Below are positions 45,726 to 54,336 of a DNA stretch of 64,000 bases, piece after piece. Made by a program: the position numbers and the translations under genes. Under the pieces are notes generated by a model. That model saw only the letters and a program-made list of their open reading frames with translations. It was not told the DNA's origin and ran no database searches. Each line of letters begins with the position of its first letter. The first letter of the stretch is position 1. Source of the DNA: Clostridiaceae bacterium M8S5 (GTDB taxonomy: Bacteria; Bacillota; Clostridia; Tissierellales; MCWD3); NCBI GenBank assembly GCA_029227815.1, contig CP118523.1, positions 2,852,001 to 2,916,000 of the forward strand, read 5' to 3'.

Positions 45726-45989
45726 ATGGCTAATATTAAATCAGCTAAGAAAAGAATAAGTGTTATAAACACTAAAACAGCTCTAAACAGACAAAGAAAA
45801 TCTGAAGTTAGGACATATATCAAGAAACTTGATAAAGCTATAGAGAGCAAAAACTTTGATGATGCAAAGATGTTATTAAGAACTATTGAGAAAAAACTTG
45901 ATAAAGCGGTTGCTAAAGGAACATTCCACAAGAGTACTGCATCAAGAAAAATAAGCAGACTTAATAAAAAAGTTAATGCTGCTATGTAA
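45726..45989 (+). CDS. rpsT: 30S ribosomal protein S20
   Basis: 87 residues from ATG at 45726, with AAAGGAGGTG upstream; the frame is open further 5' but that part has no support. MANIKSAKKRISVINTKTAL then a basic three-helix protein, the S20 pattern. S20 stabilises the 5' domain of 16S rRNA. It is the only housekeeping gene of the block on the plus strand. Confidence 0.97.
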   Translation: MANIKSAKKRISVINTKTALNRQRKSEVRTYIKKLDKAIESKNFDDAKMLLRTIEKKLDKAVAKGTFHKSTASRKISRLNKKVNAAM

Positions 45990-45999
45990 TAATAAAATA

Positions 46000-46051
46000 T
46001 TGAAAACTCACGTGAATTTTCAAAACTTCGGACTATAGCCGAAGTTTTTTT
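46000..46051 (+). terminator. Terminator after rpsT
   Basis: Main stem AACTTCGG / CCGAAGTT (46024-46046) followed by seven T. A weaker hairpin TTGAAAA / TTTTCAA (46000-46023) precedes it. Confidence 0.9.
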
Positions 46052-46062
46052 ATTTTCTCAAT

Positions 46063-46975
46063 AATGGGGTCAGGCTTGAATTGTTGAATAATTAATCTCT
46101 ATTTATTGCTTTTGATATAGCTGACAATGAAATATTTAACCTCTTTGCTAGTTCTGTATTTGTTATGTTGCAATCTCTTTCAGCTTTTAGTATTATCTTT
46201 TGTCTAGCTTTTGATATGCTTCTTGCTCGCCCTTTTGACATTAATTTTTCTATTGTTATTTGTTCTTCTTTTACTACCTCATTTATAATTTCTTCTATAT
46301 CTTTTTGTTTTCTTTTTTGTTTTTCTGCAGTAACTTCTTCTAGTATCTCATACTCTGCTTTTTCTATGTTTTCTATTTCCTTATCAATGAACTTTGTGTA
46401 TTCCTTTATTGCTATTGTCTTATTTGGAGATATCATATTAAGCACAAAATCAATGTCTGCTAGTTCGCCTATACCTTTCTGATATTCTTTATAACTACTC
46501 CACTCGTACTCAATATCTCCTTTTAACATTGCATTTCGTGGATTCATATGTATATATTTTGTTAAGTACAACAAATATCCATCCTTTTTACACAATATAG
46601 CTTTATACCTCTGTTGGAACACATGTCCTGTCCTTTTATTCTTTTTGTTATATCTTTGTGTGTATACCTGTTGTATTCCTTGCATTATTTTCGATAACGG
46701 TGTTTTTGCTACCTGTATTAACATATGTACATGATTGTCCATAATACAATATGCGTATAGTTTAAAGTCATATTTTTTCTTATATCTATATATTAAATCT
46801 TTGTAACTCTTCTTTTCACTTTCTTCTTTTAATATGTATTCTCCGTTATTTCCTCTTACCATCACATGATATAATGCACCTTCGTAGTGGATTCTCTGTT
46901 TTCTAGCCATTTATTTTCACCCCTTTTGTTATATTATACCACCTATTTCGTCAACTTTTCAAGCCTGACCCCATT
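46063..46975 (-). mobile_element. RAYT/IS200-like element with inverted ends
   Basis: The element is bounded by AATGGGGTCAGGCTTGAA on the left and its exact inverse on the right, enclosing one Y1 transposase gene; total about 913 bases. It sits between rpsT and holA. Just outside the right end, CCCATTT and AAATGGG form a small hairpin with the GTCAGGC motif beside it, which resembles the hairpin-plus-guide layout recognised by Y1 transposases. A decayed copy of the left end is at 48302-48380. Confidence 0.8.
46092..46910 (-). CDS. REP-associated tyrosine transposase (Y1/RAYT family)
   Basis: 272 residues. Y1 HUH fold with the metal-binding pair His60-Val-His62 in MDNHVHMLIQ and a likely catalytic Tyr in QQVYTQRYNKK (Tyr83 or Tyr87); GHVFQQRYKAIL and YIHMNPRNA are typical of the family. 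The C-terminal part (about 190-272) adds a helical linker and an HTH (TNTELAKRLNISLSAISKAI), likely for DNA binding. Such transposases are single-gene, host-tolerated and often linked to REP-type repeats. Intact frame, ATG behind AAGGGG. Confidence 0.92.
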   Translation of the reverse strand: MARKQRIHYEGALYHVMVRGNNGEYILKEESEKKSYKDLIYRYKKKYDFKLYAYCIMDNHVHMLIQVAKTPLSKIMQGIQQVYTQRYNKKNKRTGHVFQQRYKAILCKKDGYLLYLTKYIHMNPRNAMLKGDIEYEWSSYKEYQKGIGELADIDFVLNMISPNKTIAIKEYTKFIDKEIENIEKAEYEILEEVTAEKQKRKQKDIEEIINEVVKEEQITIEKLMSKGRARSISKARQKIILKAERDCNITNTELAKRLNISLSAISKAINRD

Positions 46976-46996
46976 TGGAGAAAATGGGATATTTGC

Positions 46997-48028
46997 TTAT
47001 CCCTTCATAGTCAAATCTACAATCAACATTTCTACTGCTATCCTACTGTCTTTAGAGCTTACTTTGATACTTTTGTCTGTTTGTAAACACCTCATTAGTG
47101 CTTTGCTTAATTCATTTTTGGTAAATGATCTGCTCTGATCCATTAGTTTTCTAGCAATAAAGCTTTGGATTTTCATCTCTTTAGCTATATCACTATAACT
47201 ATATCCCTTTAATGCTAGTAATTTCGCTTCTGTTAATAATCTAAACTGCCTTATAATCATATACATAATTTTAGGAATTGGTTCTTGGTTTATTATTATG
47301 TTGTTAAGCTCTTCTAAGCAAACTGTAGTATTTTTTAGACCTATTGCATCTACTAGCCTAAATATATTATTGCTTATGGATTTAGTTATAACCTTGTCAA
47401 TGTCAGAGTCTATTACATCTTCTCTATCTATGTTATAATCACAGATTTTTATTATTTCATTTTTTACATCAAACATACTCTTGTCTAAACTTTTATCATA
47501 ATAATTAATCATTGATATAAAGTACTCTATTGTAGCTGTACTTATTTTCTTCTTCCTTGATTTAAACTCTTTGTTAACCCAAGAATATAACTCTCTTTCA
47601 TTTATTTTGTTAAGCTCTATTATTCCTCCATGCTTCTTTATGAGTTTTACTATCTTTCTTCTATTATCTACTTTCTCTACATTGCAATAAAAAATAAGAC
47701 ACGTGCTATTATTTGGAGACTCAATATAATCTAATATCTCCTGTGTGATATTTTCACTCGTCTTTGATAAAAAAACTTCGTAGTCCTCTATTACTACTAT
47801 TTTTTTTTCTGACATAAACGGAAGTGTTTCACATGCATTTATTATATCAGATGGTTTTATATCTTCTCTTATATGTATGTAGTTTAAATCAAAAAAAGCT
47901 TTGTTTATGTATTTTTTGATTATTTCATTAAGAACGACTGTTTTGAGATAGCTTTCTATACCATAGCATAAATACACAGGTTTTAAACATCCTTTTTTTA
48001 CATCGTCTAATATAATTTTGTAACTCAT
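46997..48028 (-). CDS. holA: DNA polymerase III delta subunit
   Basis: 343 residues from ATG at 48028 (AAGGAG seven bases upstream). Clamp-loader delta fold: N-terminal KPVYLCYGIESYLK, then SEKKIVVIEDYE (near 77), a middle domain and the C-terminal collar (IPKIMYMIIRQFRLLTEAKLL near 250). Opens the beta clamp for loading. It matches B. subtilis yqeN, which lies between comEC and rpsT; here about 3.5 kb of accessory DNA separates it from comEC. Confidence 0.93.
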   Translation of the reverse strand: MSYKIILDDVKKGCLKPVYLCYGIESYLKTVVLNEIIKKYINKAFFDLNYIHIREDIKPSDIINACETLPFMSEKKIVVIEDYEVFLSKTSENITQEILDYIESPNNSTCLIFYCNVEKVDNRRKIVKLIKKHGGIIELNKINERELYSWVNKEFKSRKKKISTATIEYFISMINYYDKSLDKSMFDVKNEIIKICDYNIDREDVIDSDIDKVITKSISNNIFRLVDAIGLKNTTVCLEELNNIIINQEPIPKIMYMIIRQFRLLTEAKLLALKGYSYSDIAKEMKIQSFIARKLMDQSRSFTKNELSKALMRCLQTDKSIKVSSKDSRIAVEMLIVDLTMKG

Positions 48029-48201
48029 TATCCCGCTCCTTCTGCAAATTATCACTATACATATAATCGTTTTTCTAGTGATACCATATTTTTTACTTAC
48101 AACTGAAATTATACCATATTCCTGTTCACTTTTCTTAAAGAAATTTGCTGTAGATTGATATTTTACTACTATATGTATCGGTTTTAATTATTTGGAGCAT
48201 A

Positions 48202-48232
48202 AAAAAAAGATATTTTTTCAATATCTTTTTTT
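48202..48232. terminator. A/T-rich hairpin upstream of holA
   Basis: AAAAAAAGATATT / AATATCTTTTTTT with a 5-base loop, terminator-like in both directions. A similar, weaker hairpin follows the intact NTF2-like gene near 49750, so this copy belongs to the duplicated gene end next to it. The rest of 48056-48201 shows only the holA upstream region. Confidence 0.65.
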
Positions 48233-48240
48233 GAGTATTT

Positions 48241-48293
48241 TATTCTTAATCAACAGATGTAAATAATTTATAAACTATCTTCCATCCCCCTTC
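48241..48293 (-). pseudogene. Fragment of an NTF2-like gene (3' end)
   Basis: This stretch closely matches the last codons and stop of the intact NTF2-like gene at 49776 onward, reading from its TAA (48246-48248) back through the TSVD/SKLF coding region. Only about 50 bases survive. It is cut off where a transposase-end remnant begins a few bases later. Confidence 0.75.
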
Positions 48294-48301
48294 AATGCAA
48301 A

Positions 48302-48380
48302 AGATGGAATCAGGCTTGAAATATTGAATAATTATTTTTTTTATTTTTCGCTTTTGATATAGCTGACAGTGATATTCTAT
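48302..48380 (-). mobile_element. Decayed RAYT element end
   Basis: Matches 46066-46144 of the intact element: the inverted-end motif with changes (GGAATCAGGCTTGAA), TTGAATAATTA and then CTTTTGATATAGCTGACA, i.e. the 3' end of the transposase gene. The remainder of that copy is gone. 48381-48458 holds nothing recognisable. Confidence 0.75.
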
Positions 48381-48458
48381 TGTTTTATTCCCGAGTTTAG
48401 TCTAGATAATAGTCACAATAAATCTCTTAATAATAAGCAAAATCTTACTTCCTATTCT

Positions 48459-49271
48459 CTATCTGTTAATCTTCTCCATATTAATTTGACCTCTTTCACA
48501 ATGATTCACATAGCCTATCTTTTTATAAAGGCCTACTGCATTTTCATTTAATACATCAGCATGTAAAAAACTTCTTTTAGCTCCTCTTTCAATTCCCCAG
48601 TTTATACAATGATTTAATAGAAGCTTACCTATCCCTTGGTTTTGCTCAGATGGCTTGACTGCTATTAATCTTAACCATAAACAAGTTCCTTTTTCAGAAT
48701 CAAATCCGTAAAGATTAACCAATGCTATTCCAACTAACTTTTGATTTTTTTCTACTACAAGTATATCACTTGTTGATGATTCATTCCACTGGGTTAATTT
48801 TTCTACCTCCATACCATCAAAACCTCTAGACAAACCTGCACAAGCAAATGTTATTTTACTTCCTAATGCATATTCTTCATTATTTATAGGTCTTACTTTG
48901 ATGTCATTGCTTTTATATAGGATATCCTGAATTTTAAGATCTTGATTCCAAAAATCCATAAATTCACTAACAACTCTAAACCCTTGTTGCTCCATATCGG
49001 GTAAAAATGAAGGTGGAATAAATTCAATATATATAGTTTTTTTGAATTCATTTATTACTTGGTTTAGTCCTTCAATAAAACTTTCCTTATCATTACTAGC
49101 CCAATACACATGTATCTTATTATTTGAATTTCCTAACTTATAACCGAAGAATGTATCTTCTTTAGCTATCAATACATTAACTTCTTCTAGAACTTCTTCT
49201 ATCTCTTCATTATCCATATATTTAAAAGAAGTATACTTAAATGTTCTATATGTATTTAAATCATAATTCAT
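48459..49271 (-). CDS. GNAT family N-acetyltransferase
   Basis: 270 residues. The C-terminal half (about 125-265) is a GNAT fold: acetyl-CoA loop LIAVKPSEQNQGIGKLLLN (about 200-218, Q-x-x-G-I-G) and LNENAVGLYKKIGY (about 240-253). The N-terminal half (about 1-120) has an acidic, less conserved domain, giving a two-part protein. Substrate not deducible. ATG behind AAAGGA. Accessory gene, bracketed by repeats and gene fragments. Confidence 0.88.
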   Translation of the reverse strand: MNYDLNTYRTFKYTSFKYMDNEEIEEVLEEVNVLIAKEDTFFGYKLGNSNNKIHVYWASNDKESFIEGLNQVINEFKKTIYIEFIPPSFLPDMEQQGFRVVSEFMDFWNQDLKIQDILYKSNDIKVRPINNEEYALGSKITFACAGLSRGFDGMEVEKLTQWNESSTSDILVVEKNQKLVGIALVNLYGFDSEKGTCLWLRLIAVKPSEQNQGIGKLLLNHCINWGIERGAKRSFLHADVLNENAVGLYKKIGYVNHCERGQINMEKINR

Positions 49272-49336
49272 TAAATCAGTCCTTTCTGTAATTATAACTT
49301 AGCTGTCATATTCATTGTTTATAGTTATTCTATATG

Positions 49337-49417
49337 TCACCAGTCAGATTCTATATACTCTATAAATTCTAAACTACAATAGGTATTACATTTTTTATTT
49401 CTTATGGTTTGTAACAT
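49337..49417 (-). CDS. Candidate 26-aa ORF, or tail of a decayed gene
   Basis: ATG at 49417 has an excellent AAGGAGG five bases upstream, and the frame stops at TGA after 26 codons (MLQTIRNKKCNTYCSL...). The same frame is open for about 30 codons upstream of the ATG without a start, so it may be the end of an inactivated gene. Located between the GNAT gene and repeat copy B; the rest of 49272-49613 shows nothing else. Confidence 0.3.
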   Translation of the reverse strand: MLQTIRNKKCNTYCSLEFIEYIESDW

Positions 49418-49613
49418 TGTTTCCTCCTTGATATTTTTATTTTTACCATCAACAAATCTTGAAGATTTTAATACACTATCTCCTTTTATATTGCCAAATG
49501 TTATATTTTATACTTTATTATACATGGTTTAAGCAATACTTTCAATTTGTTTAATAAATTCTTTGGATTACTTTTCTACTATTATTAGTTGTTATTTTTA
49601 GATAACAAGATAA

Positions 49614-49736
49614 CAGACTGTAGTAAATGTTCAAGTTCAAGACGTGTTAAAATTGAGTAGCAGAGCTTACTTAGAGGTAAGTGAGCAACGGAAATTTTAA
49701 CACGGGCACAGAAATTGGGCTTTTGTCTACAGTCTG
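49614..49736. repeat. Nested-palindrome repeat element, copy B
   Basis: 123 bases. Outer inverted ends CAGACTGTAG / CTACAGTCTG (perfect), middle dyad CGTGTTAAAATT / AATTTTAACACG (perfect 12 bp), and inner hairpin GCTTACTTA-GAGG-TAAGTGAGC. It is the better preserved of the two copies. Differences from copy A in the inner stem mostly keep pairing (T-G versus T-A, A-T versus G-T), with one A-C mismatch in A. Confidence 0.85.
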
Positions 49737-49775
49737 AAAGTTATTATTTAATATCTTTTTTCCAATATCTTATTC

Positions 49776-50141
49776 TTAATCAACAGATGTAAATAATTTT
49801 GAAACTATCTTCCATGTCCCTTCTATATTTTGTAGATGATAGAAATTAACAAAATCTTTACCCATTAGATTTGTTTCTATCAAAGTTGCACAACCAACAA
49901 CTCCTTGTTCATCTACATTAATAACTCTAGCTGTATATTCTTTTTCTGCTGTTTTCCCATCTACATCATTGAAAAACATCTCCGGTGAGTCACCTACTAA
50001 TTTATTTCCTACTAGATTCCCTGACATTATAGCTTTTTCGTGAAATAAACTTCTCAATAATTTTGAATTACCTGTCTTTGTTCCTTCTATATATAACTGC
50101 ATTACTTTATATATAGCTTCCACAGCTTTTAAATTTTTCAT
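49776..50141 (-). CDS. NTF2-like (putative lumazine-binding/SnoaL-type) protein
   Basis: 121 residues. The pattern AIYKVMQLYIEGTKTGNSKLLRSLFHEKAIMSG, with KEYTARVINVDEQGVVGCATLIE and a final GTWKIVSKLFTS, is that of the NTF2-like fold proteins annotated as putative lumazine-binding or DUF4440. The ligand is unknown. ATG behind AGGAGGG. Divergent from the alcohol dehydrogenase. A fragment of a second copy is near 48241-48293. Confidence 0.8.
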   Translation of the reverse strand: MKNLKAVEAIYKVMQLYIEGTKTGNSKLLRSLFHEKAIMSGNLVGNKLVGDSPEMFFNDVDGKTAEKEYTARVINVDEQGVVGCATLIETNLMGKDFVNFYHLQNIEGTWKIVSKLFTSVD

Positions 50142-50302
50142 TGTAACCCTCCTAGTAAATTTTATTAAAAAAAGTTTGTTCTTCTGAAAATAAATATGAT
50201 AAAATAATTATAAAAGACTATAGCTATATTAGTCAATGTTTATTAATATTTTAACTAAATAAATATACTTATAATTTTTATTTTAATAAGGAGATGATAA
50301 AT

Positions 50303-51439
50303 TTGAGTCATTTTGAAATAGTTAGTAAAGTTGAGGCGGGTGTTGATTCGTTAAAAGAAATTCAAAGTATCGTATCTAATTATTCTGCTAATAATATTTT
50401 ACTTATAACTGACAAAGGAGTTAGAGCTGTTGGTTTAGTCGATAAGGTGCTAGAAAATATAGATACTACTAAACATAATGTATTGATATTTGATGAAGTT
50501 ATGCCTAATCCTACTGATACTATGATTGAATCTTGTGTAAATACTTATAAAGATCAAAATATTGACCTAATTATTGCTGTCGGTGGCGGAAGCGCTATTG
50601 ATTCTTCTAAAGCAATAAACGTATTACTATCGAACTCTGGTCAAATCAGTGACTATGAAGGCATGAACAAAGTCAAAAATGAAACACTACCATTAATAGC
50701 AATACCGACAACTGCAGGTACTGCTAGTGAAGTAACTGGTGTTTCTGTTATTACTGATACTAAAAGAAAAGTTAAGATGGTTATAGGCGGAATCAATGTT
50801 AATGCTGATTTTGCAATAGTTGATCCTACCTTGACATTAGGTTTACCACCAAGCATAACTGCTTCAACAGGAATGGATGCTCTTACTCACGCTTTAGAAT
50901 CGTATGTATCAAAATTTGCTACTGTATTTACTGATACATGTGCACTTAGAGCTATAGAACTTATATCTAATAATATAGAGGAAGCTGTGCACAATGGAAA
51001 AAATATAGTTGCTAGAGAAAATATGATAAACGCTAGTGTATTGGCTGGCTTTGCATTCAATTGTGCTGTTCTTGGTCTAGTACATGGTATTGCTCACCCA
51101 TTAGGTGCTCATTTTAATGTTCCTCATGGTATTGCCAATGCTATAATGTTACCATATGTTGTTGAATACAATGCTCCTTTTATGGGATCTAAGTTAGAGA
51201 ATATCGGTAAGGCTATGAATATTGATGGTGATATAACAGCTGAAAAAGTTGTTGCTAAAATAAAAGAACTTAATGACAATATCAAAATTCCTAGCTTATC
51301 TGATACAGGAGTTAAGGAATCCGATATTGATTTAATCGCAGATGCTACTATGAAAGAACCTAGTCTTTTTATGAATCCTAGAGAAGTAAAAATAGAAGAA
51401 GTTAAAGACATACTATTAAAAGCTTTAAGTGATAAGTAA
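50303..51439 (+). CDS. Iron-containing alcohol dehydrogenase
   Basis: 378 residues from TTG (50303), nine bases after AAGGAG; the ATG at 50294 abuts that site and is unlikely. Type III ADH: NAD-binding GGGSAID (near 95) and TTAGTASEVTG, and metal ligands Asp/His in DALTHALESY and GIAHPLGAHFNVPHG. Resembles 1,3-propanediol/lactaldehyde-type reductases; the substrate is open. Monocistronic, with a possible promoter around 50175-50206. Confidence 0.92.
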   Translation: MSHFEIVSKVEAGVDSLKEIQSIVSNYSANNILLITDKGVRAVGLVDKVLENIDTTKHNVLIFDEVMPNPTDTMIESCVNTYKDQNIDLIIAVGGGSAIDSSKAINVLLSNSGQISDYEGMNKVKNETLPLIAIPTTAGTASEVTGVSVITDTKRKVKMVIGGINVNADFAIVDPTLTLGLPPSITASTGMDALTHALESYVSKFATVFTDTCALRAIELISNNIEEAVHNGKNIVARENMINASVLAGFAFNCAVLGLVHGIAHPLGAHFNVPHGIANAIMLPYVVEYNAPFMGSKLENIGKAMNIDGDITAEKVVAKIKELNDNIKIPSLSDTGVKESDIDLIADATMKEPSLFMNPREVKIEEVKDILLKALSDK

Positions 51440-51494
51440 ACAACAGTATACGTATACGTTACAATAAATAAAATAACCTTTAACCTAGCCAAAT

Positions 51495-51550
51495 AAAAAT
51501 GATCGTTAATTTCTGTTATAATTATTAATGATCATTTTTTATATTTTCAT
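51495..51550 (+). terminator. Terminator after the alcohol dehydrogenase
   Basis: AAAAATGATC / GATCATTTTT stem, extended by an imperfect TTAAT/ATTAA step, followed by six T. Lies between convergent genes and may serve comEC as well. Confidence 0.75.
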
Positions 51551-51582
51551 GATATTAATATATTAAAAATAATAAAATTTAT

Positions 51583-54006
51583 TTAGTTTATAATCATTTT
51601 TAATTCATTTAAACTTATCAGATTTACAAAACTCTTCTTTTTTATTAATAAACTTAATATGCACACAAAAATTGTATTCCATATAATCATTTTAAATACC
51701 TTAAACAATCCTATCAAACTGTTTTTGTTCATATTGTAACTAGTTATATTATAATCATCTTTAGTGATACTTACAGTTATCAATCCGTCTGTATCTGTTC
51801 TAAAAACTTTTGTATTATACATACCTAATCTATCTATAACTGATTTGTGTGGATGTCCATAAACATTTGTACCGACTGAAATTATACCATATTCGGGTTT
51901 GCTTTTTTCTAAGAATTTTGCACTAGATGACGTTTTGCTACCATGATGAGCAACTTTGAGTATGTCTATGTCTTCTATATCATTTATAATTTTTGATTCT
52001 GATTCTAGCTCTATATCTCCTGTGAACAGTATTTTAGTGTTAAAAATCTTCATTAACATAACTATTGATTTGTCATTAGCACTTAATCCTTTTTCATTGT
52101 TTGATTTGGGATATATTATCTCTATGTTTGAATTAGAATCAATACTTAATTTATCCCCTTTTTTTAGTATTCCTATATCTACATCACTTTCTTTTGCTTT
52201 AATTATGATCTCTTTTGACAGTTTGTTATTGTAATCTATATATGATATATATAGTTTGTCCACGGATAGATTGTCTAATATATAAGGTACTCCAGCACAG
52301 TGGTCTGTATCAAAATGTGATATGAAAATACCATCTAAGTGTGTTATCCCGCTTTTTAATAGATAAGGTACTACTACCTTCTCGCCTGCACTAAATGAGC
52401 CATATAATATCCCTCCTGAATCTATGAGATAGTTTTTATTTCCAAGCTCTAAATGCATGCAATCACCTTGTCCAATATCTATAAACTCTATCTTGTAATC
52501 GTTGTAAAGCATATCTGTGAGTCCGATGCATAACACCACTAATACTGCATATACAAAAATTACGCGTTTTATTTCTCTACTTAAATCCTTTAATTTTATA
52601 TACCCAAATAACATAAAAATACCCATGTAATACACTATTATTTCTGCTGTAGTCAATGATGGCAATATCATATTTAAACCTAGAATTTTATATAGTAAAA
52701 TACTCATATATCTAAAAGATAAAATCAAACCGCCACAAAGTATACCTATTGCAGAACATATTTTAATACTTATAAGTGAAACTATCATCATTATAAATAA
52801 TATTACTATAATCAGTGATATCAATGGTAGTGCTATGAAATTTACTATGATAGCAAATATAGGTACTTGATTAAAATGATAAGCTATAACTGGTAATATA
52901 CCTAATTGAACTGCTATTATTGCACTTATTGATGAATTTGGAACTACCTTTTTTATTACTGGGGTAAGTAATAACAACGATATCGCAGCTGTAAATGAGA
53001 GTTGAAAACCAACACTAAAAATCCATAGTGGTTTAAACATAAGTATTAAAAAAGCTGCAAAACATAGACTATTTATAGAGTCATTTTTTCTATATATTAC
53101 ATCTGCAAACATACCACACGATAGCATTATCAATGCTCTTAGTACAGATGGTGGATATCCTATCAACCCTCCATATAACCATAGTAGTATCAAGCATACA
53201 ATCACTCTGATTCTCTTTTGATATATAAACAATTTTAATAAGTATAGTATTATAGCACTTAGTATCCAAACATGAAAACCTGATACAGCTATAATATGCG
53301 CCATACCTATACTTCTGATAGTTTTGCTATCCTTCTCACTTAACGCTGTTTTGTCACTAAATATAATCGCCTTTGCTATTTGACTACATTCAGGCGAAAG
53401 CGAGATATCCATGCTTTTTTTTAGTTTTTCTTTAACGTCAATAATAAATTTAGGGATTGTTGATAATCTACTTCTTTCTATTATTTGTATATCAACAGCT
53501 TTGCACTTTGTCATAGTAAATATATCATCCATCATTAAATATAATCTATAATCAAATAATTTGGGGTTCGTATTGGTACTCGGTAAGCTTACTTTTGATT
53601 TATACTCCACATAATCACCTATTTTAAGCTCATTATTTCCTATACATTTAAGGATAATTTTTTCGCTTACCTTTAAAAACTCCTCTTTATTTTTTATATA
53701 CTCTGTTTTTACTATATAATTTGTACTGTACTCATTCTGCGATATTTTATCTGAAATAATGCCTCTAATTATAACCATATCACCATTAAAATTTGTCATT
53801 TCGCTCTTGTGCAAATTTAGCTGTATTACTATCATGCCTAGTAACGTAACAAGAATCAGAAATGTTATATTGTTATGTATATAAACTGTGATAAATACTA
53901 AAATACAACTAAGTATTATAACTATATATAAATCTATATCTATAAAAAAACCAGCTAATAATCCCAAAATAAAAAATATAGTCAACATTGCAAAAGGTTT
54001 TTTCAT
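51583..54006 (-). CDS. comEC: DNA uptake channel ComEC/Rec2
   Basis: 807 residues. N-terminal membrane/OB part (DUF4131, about 1-200), the Competence channel domain with many transmembrane helices (about 215-490, HIIAVSGFHVWILSA), then a metallo-beta-lactamase domain (about 505-740) with IDIGQGDC and SHFDTDHCAG, which probably degrades the non-transported strand. An extra hydrophobic tail (about 765-785) follows the MBL domain. ATG with AAAGG. The first 35 codons and upstream DNA are duplicated in decayed form at 55142-55320. Confidence 0.94.
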   Translation of the reverse strand: MKKPFAMLTIFFILGLLAGFFIDIDLYIVIILSCILVFITVYIHNNITFLILVTLLGMIVIQLNLHKSEMTNFNGDMVIIRGIISDKISQNEYSTNYIVKTEYIKNKEEFLKVSEKIILKCIGNNELKIGDYVEYKSKVSLPSTNTNPKLFDYRLYLMMDDIFTMTKCKAVDIQIIERSRLSTIPKFIIDVKEKLKKSMDISLSPECSQIAKAIIFSDKTALSEKDSKTIRSIGMAHIIAVSGFHVWILSAIILYLLKLFIYQKRIRVIVCLILLWLYGGLIGYPPSVLRALIMLSCGMFADVIYRKNDSINSLCFAAFLILMFKPLWIFSVGFQLSFTAAISLLLLTPVIKKVVPNSSISAIIAVQLGILPVIAYHFNQVPIFAIIVNFIALPLISLIIVILFIMMIVSLISIKICSAIGILCGGLILSFRYMSILLYKILGLNMILPSLTTAEIIVYYMGIFMLFGYIKLKDLSREIKRVIFVYAVLVVLCIGLTDMLYNDYKIEFIDIGQGDCMHLELGNKNYLIDSGGILYGSFSAGEKVVVPYLLKSGITHLDGIFISHFDTDHCAGVPYILDNLSVDKLYISYIDYNNKLSKEIIIKAKESDVDIGILKKGDKLSIDSNSNIEIIYPKSNNEKGLSANDKSIVMLMKIFNTKILFTGDIELESESKIINDIEDIDILKVAHHGSKTSSSAKFLEKSKPEYGIISVGTNVYGHPHKSVIDRLGMYNTKVFRTDTDGLITVSITKDDYNITSYNMNKNSLIGLFKVFKMIIWNTIFVCILSLLIKKKSFVNLISLNELKMIIN

Positions 54007-54103
54007 ATCATCAGCCTTTCTTTAGAGAGTTAACTACATTTTATAATATTTGGTTGTTTTTGTATATATTCTTTTATATTCCATATTTCCGATGTCTCTG
54101 AAC

Positions 54104-54190
54104 TGTATACCCACAACGAACGACCTTCCCTGTAGTGGTGCTATAGCACCCAATGAAGAGATGTGCGTAGCAAACGAAAAATATGTTAAG
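54104..54190. other. Gene-free segment with a hairpin of unusual composition
   Basis: Between comEC and the SGNH gene (54007-54336), this part is richer in G+C than its surroundings and contains the palindrome GGTGCTATAGCACC (near 54136-54149). No ORF, known RNA family or terminator tract was recognised. Confidence 0.3.
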
Positions 54191-54336
54191 TAAAATTACA
54201 TACGGAAACACCTTATATTTAACCTTAAAATTATCTGTATAGTTTCTACAAATTACTGTTTAACTTCCTTGTGATTATCAAGTTGCTGTTGTTTCTTAAC
54301 TTTTGTACACTTTTTTATGCCCAATAGATCAAATCT

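Noticed and set aside
54256..54336. SGNH hydrolase extended by 27 codons past its TAG stop
   Set aside because: The extension is Lys/Gln-rich with no similarity I know, and the annotated end is complete after the DGIHLN block; probably a chance open frame.
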